This document shows positions 59,950 to 64,000 of a stretch of DNA of 64,000 nucleotides, piece by piece (position 1 is the first letter of the stretch; each line of letters begins with the position of its first letter). The position numbers and the translations under genes are program-made. Location: positions 141,759,845 to 141,823,844 of the forward strand of contig CM036617.1 in assembly GCA_020746105.1 (NCBI GenBank). The letters are read 5' to 3'. Source of the DNA: Trogon surrucura (taxonomy: Eukaryota; Chordata; Aves; Trogoniformes; Trogonidae). The notes under the pieces were generated by a model. It was given only the letters and a program-made list of their open reading frames with translations, had not been told where the DNA came from and did not search any database.

Positions 59950-60090
59950 CTAGCTCAAAGCTCTGCCTTCTGTGATCTTGGACATCTTATTTTAGTTTCC
60001 CCCACTGTAAGATGGAAAAAGAAAACATGAGTGGAAAGACTCTTAAAAGTTTTGAAAATTAATACAGTGAATGCCCAGATATTGTGATAA
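59950..60090 (+). repeat. MIR-like ancient SINE relic
   Basis: 'tctgtgatcttggacatcttattttagtttcccccactgtaagatgg' follows MIR 'tgtgaccttgggcaagttacttaacctctctgtgcctcagtttcctcatctgtaaaatgg', then 'gaatgcccagatattgtgataatg' follows as the 3' part. One of the clearer relics. Confidence 0.58.
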
Positions 60091-62078
60091 TGAAGAATGC
60101 TGAGATAGGTGGAAGTCCTCTAAAACGATTTGCATACCCCTTATCTCTGAGAAGGCTTACTCTGTATTACCACGGAGAGAAAGTTAGTTCCTTTTTTATT
60201 GTAAAAAGTTTTTTATTAAAACCAATCTTTTTGTCTTGTCTGGTACAATGTCATTAGTTACTCATTTTGTACTGTGGCCAATACCTTGTGGTAAAAAGTT
60301 CTTGGAACTGGATAGAGGATACAGCATTTAAAAGATGGATATGGGAACCCTTCCCTGTGTCTATTAATATGCTCTGAATCAGAGAGAAAATAGCTTTTTC
60401 CTTTCTCGTAATACACAAGATGAAAATAAGGTGGTTTGCCTTCTGCAACAGCAGCTGTAAATATGTGCTAAAGGCTTCATGGTTTTCTTTGTCTCCTTCA
60501 GCATAGAACATCTTCAACAAGAGACACAGAAATACCAGTGCTGAAGAAGGACTTGCTGCATGCTCTGATCCCTTTTCTGTCTATTTGTACAGTCTGATTT
60601 TTATCTCTGAAGGGCATCTTCCCTTGGGAACATGCGTGTGTTTGTTTGGGGAGATGGACCTCATGCAAAAATTTCTCGGTGTTTTCTATTGATACAACCA
60701 TGAACAAGAGTTCATTTCTTCCTCTGAACTAATTACTCTTCTTTAGAGTTGGCATCCTTTATATGCCTGCAACCCATTGTCATAGCAAGGCACACTGCAC
60801 ATACTTTTCTGTACACATAAAGCAATTATTCTTGGCAGCAACTATTTTTTATTGCTGTTCCTTTTTCCTGAACCCCAAACAGCCTGCACCGATGTTCAGA
60901 GTAAAATGCCACACTCTAGCTGTCAGGGTACATACAGCACCTCACAGGGGAGAACTTCTGTATTGGGACTGCTGTGGTGGTGTTCTCTTGACTATACTCA
61001 CTTTTTGGGGGGTTGTCGTGGTAGAGAAAGCTAAAGATCTATTTGTAAAACTGTTTGGGTACTCTTTGTTTCAATTGTAGGCTTGAGTTGTGGTCTTTGG
61101 TTTTCCAGTGTGCAATGTGTTAAAGGCTACAGCTGATTTTGATGAACTTCAGAGTATCCAGACCTGGTCACACAGAGCTAGTGAGATCACGTTTTTTATT
61201 TCAGTATCTCTATGTCCCTTGTAATTACTGTCTGTTCTACTGACCTCATTAAGGAGGACAGAAGGGAGATTTGTTTAGCTTTCTGTAATGGTTATATTAA
61301 AGCCCTTATGTTTTTAGCGAGTGTTTCATAGGAATCTTTCTGCAGGCCTATTTACATTGGTATTTGATACTCTGATTCGATGGGGACCAGTCTTCTGGCT
61401 CTGTACTGGTTCAACATCTCTGTGACCCTAACTATACCACATTTTGCAAAGAAGCCCTCTGTAAATCCTCCAAGTGTGACATGAGTAGTAGGGTAGGCCA
61501 GAAAGCTGGACAGTTTCTTTAAGGCACTTATCAGACCTGAAAGCAGTTTATTATGAGTTTCTTTCTCCTGATTACACATTGTTGCTTATATGCATCATTT
61601 GTGTTTTAAGGGCACCAGTTTTCTTTCTTTTTTTTTTCCTTTTTTTTTTTTTAAGGAATGCAGGAAACAATTAAGAGAAGGAGGAGGAAACAACAACATT
61701 GTCAGGGTTGCCAAGGATCCATTTTTTTTCTGTATAGTGTCTATTAATTATGCTGCTTCTTTTATTAATCCTTTGGCACCTGTTAATTATTCTACAATTT
61801 TGGCTAGCTGCTGGAAAGCCACTTTGAAGCATTAAGCATATTGTTATTTAGTTACTAGAATATTCAATGCATTCAACTGAAAGTATGTAGTGAGACAAGG
61901 AAAAAAGCCCTTCACCCTAAGCCACATTTAGAGCAGCAAGCAATAAAAATATTTGCTTTGGAAGGATCTTTGTGGAACAAAACTGGCTGACGCACATACA
62001 GGGAAAATAAAGTAAAAGCTGTATAAGACAAAGGGACTGTGAGAGGTGGCCAGAATGTCAAATAAATGTCTTTGAGAT

Positions 62079-62143
62079 TAATCCTGGTCCCACTGAAATG
62101 AGTCCTTAAATTCCCACTGACTTTAGAGGGATCTGGACTGGCC
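62079..62143. repeat. Decayed palindromic amniote repeat
   Basis: TAATCCTGGTCCCACTGAAA followed by 'attcccactgactttagagggatctggactggcc' resembles the old palindromic type 'gatcctggtcccattgaagtcaatg...cccattgacttcaatggga...'. Family name uncertain. Confidence 0.45.
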
Positions 62144-64000
62144 TCTTTCTCACATAATTGGCTTCTTCCATCCCTCTCTCTGCTTTTGTCTAACATTATG
62201 GCCACTTAAGCTTCATTTCTCCCTCCTACTGTCCTTAATAAACTTGCCTTTTCTCCTAATCTGTTTTTTACATTATACTTCGTTCTTTCTCTAGGTAACT
62301 AGTCCTCTCCTAACCAATCTCAATCCACTAAAACACAGAAAAAAAATAATTAAGCCAGCATGTGACCTTGCCTGCTACCACCTCACTGCAATATTTAATC
62401 TTCATGATGTTCCATCTTTGTCTTCCCTCATGGGCTTATCTTGCATGTTTATATTGTGAGCTGGGCAGGGCAGAGCCAATGTGCTTCCTCTGTTCAGCAG
62501 TGCCTCCTGGCCTCTCAATTTGCAACTCGTAATAATCTACTGACAAGACTGGCTGGACTGTGGAAATTCCAGCCAACCACCCTGTCAGCTTCAGTGACCA
62601 GTACTATGGTCAACCCTAGGGAAGTGACTGGGCCTGACTCCTTCATGATGGTGAGTTACATCCAGCTGCTGGGCAAACGGGATGAGAATTGCGAGCCAGG
62701 GAGACATCGATTAGGCTTGCCTCGTACCTAAGGTGGCCTCTTCCACTGGCAACCTCAGGTATTCATCTGACTTTAACTCATTTGCTCCAGCCTGCCTCCT
62801 GCGTGTTGCTTACAGTGAATCTCAGGGCAGCTTCGAAGCGGTTATATGGACACAACTTGGATGGATGGGAAGCCCAGTCTCAGAATCACTCTTCACCATG
62901 GCTGGGCACAATATAGATGACCTTTGGATTGGGAAAATCCTACTTTACGTTCTTGTGACATGGTCTTTGTTCATCACCCGTGGGAAACTGAGCCCCTTGT
63001 TGCTGGGTTGGCACTGGGCTGCCTCAGGGCCACTTCAGTTCTCACCCTTGATGCAAACAGCCAGCAAGTTGAACCCTAAGTCTGTTAACTCCTTAATGCT
63101 TCCTGGTGACTGTGGCAAAGGCATCCATGTTAAGTGTGAAAAAACTTGTTGCAAAAGGCCAGTGCACTGAGCTGGTGTCTGCTTCTTGAGAGAGTATTTC
63201 AGAGTCAAGTGGGGTTGTTTTGTTGTTCTTGAGTGGTGGTTTTTTTTTAGTGTACCTGGTTGTTACCCAGACAGAGTTAACACTGAGGTTTCCTGCACCG
63301 ACAGTCCCCATGGAAGTGTGTGGAGAGATGAGATCCTTCCTGCCCCAGTGGGAACTTCAAAAGCAGTCCTCAGGTGGGAGGGCAAGAGACCTGTGCTTCA
63401 GGTGTGGAGAGCTGGCAGTGTGGGAGTCGCAGTGGTGCTAAACCAGTCTTTTACCCTCCTGGAAAACTTCACTTCGGAGTTTTAAATCTTCAAAACAAAG
63501 ACTCACCTCTGTTCAGAGGGGAAAGGGAGCTATGTCGCTTTAATCTGGGATTCAAGCCGATCCCTTGTGGAATTCCCCTGGAAAGTGTGGGGAGGAATAC
63601 GAATCAAAAGCAGCAGGACATTTATGGTATTGCTGGGTTTGAAGCATTTTTAGCTTTGTTTTAAAGGGATGTTGTCAAGATCAGTGAACCTAAAATTAGC
63701 TTGCTTTTCTCTTTCCATCCCAAATGTGTCTCTTTAGTTCTTCATTTGTGTTATGCTATAAATGCTTGCATGTTTGTTGTTTTTTTTTTTAAGAAATAAA
63801 ATTAACATAAAGAACCCAGCGTTTGTAAATAGCCCTACAATTAAAGAAAACACAGAAGAGAAACTGCATGTAAGCCATGACTAACAACTCCACAATAACA
63901 AACCATTGTGCGGTGAGCGCTCTGCGACAAAACACAAGTGAGGTAGAAAACCCTGCGGAGACAAGATAGCATGCGTGCGATGTCCAATCCCCTAATAAAA

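Larger units (their letters stand above)
55953..64000 (+). other. ETV6: Start of ETV6 intron 2
   Basis: Begins with the strong donor GTGAGT and continues past the window edge. Exon 3 (PNT domain) is not present. The stretch contains a T/G-rich tract (56066-56110), a (CCTT)n repeat, an antisense CR1/L3 relic, a MIR-like relic, and a T run near 61628-61652. Overlapping open frames at 56874-57729 on both strands (up to 233 codons) have no recognisable domain. A candidate conserved AT-rich element lies at 61700-61880. Confidence 0.85.

Noticed and set aside
55953-64000. ETV6 exon 3 or an internal alternative first exon
   Set aside because: No sequence encoding the start of the PNT domain and no second CpG island were found in this part of intron 2.
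1-64000. CRISPR arrays, operons, bacterial-type promoters or phage genes
   Set aside because: The window is vertebrate nuclear DNA with an intron-split gene and LINE/SINE elements; no such structures are present.
63780-64000. AATAAA-type signals at the right edge as a gene end
   Set aside because: AATAAA-like hexamers occur often in this AT-rich intron, and no upstream coding exon or downstream GU-rich element supports a transcript end.

Overview
This window is vertebrate nuclear DNA, almost certainly from a bird. The main evidence is two avian-type CR1 LINE copies in the first 3.3 kb, with the characteristic CR1 3' tail. A tRNA-Ile-headed SINE carrying a CR1-like 3' tail sits near 37.2 kb and points to a songbird (passerine), because SINEs of that architecture (TguSINE1-type) are described from passerines. 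That placement is inference. Overall repeat density is low, apart from old, decayed amniote repeats.

The only protein-coding gene I can support is the 5' end of ETV6 (TEL), an ETS-family transcriptional repressor, on the + strand. A GC-rich CpG island (about 8465-10390) contains the presumed promoter and 5' UTR. Coding exon 1 is 9842-9874 (MSETPAQCCIK), with an in-frame TGA two codons upstream that fixes the start. A 45.9-kb intron 1 follows, and coding exon 2 is 55823-55952 (residues 12-54 plus the first base of codon 55). Intron 2 runs off the right edge, so the exons for the pointed (PNT) domain and ETS domain are outside the window. The second in-frame start known in ETV6 (Met43) is conserved.

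Layout. 1-3254: two head-to-tail CR1 copies, both broken. 3255-8464: upstream intergenic DNA with one ancient CR1/L3 relic. 8465-10390: CpG island with promoter and exon 1. 9875-55822: intron 1, holding old MIR-like SINE relics, palindromic or hAT-like DNA-transposon relics, an ancient CR1 fragment, the tRNA-Ile/CR1 SINE and low-complexity G/T tracts. 55823-55952: exon 2. 55953-64000: start of intron 2, with a roughly 600-bp antisense CR1/L3 relic. Most open reading frames of 60-230 codons in the introns show no recognisable domain and I treat them as chance.

No wholly new system was found. The most useful leads are: a CAGCAG tandem acceptor at exon 2 whose choice would add or remove Gln12 inside the IKQE sumoylation motif; a perfect 18-bp IRF-like inverted repeat in the promoter island; the shared breakpoint and 230-bp identical tract between the two CR1 copies; the tRNA-Ile/CR1 chimeric SINE; and a 42-bp near-identical duplication near 29-30 kb. 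All family assignments are from reading the sequence and memory of the families; no search was run.
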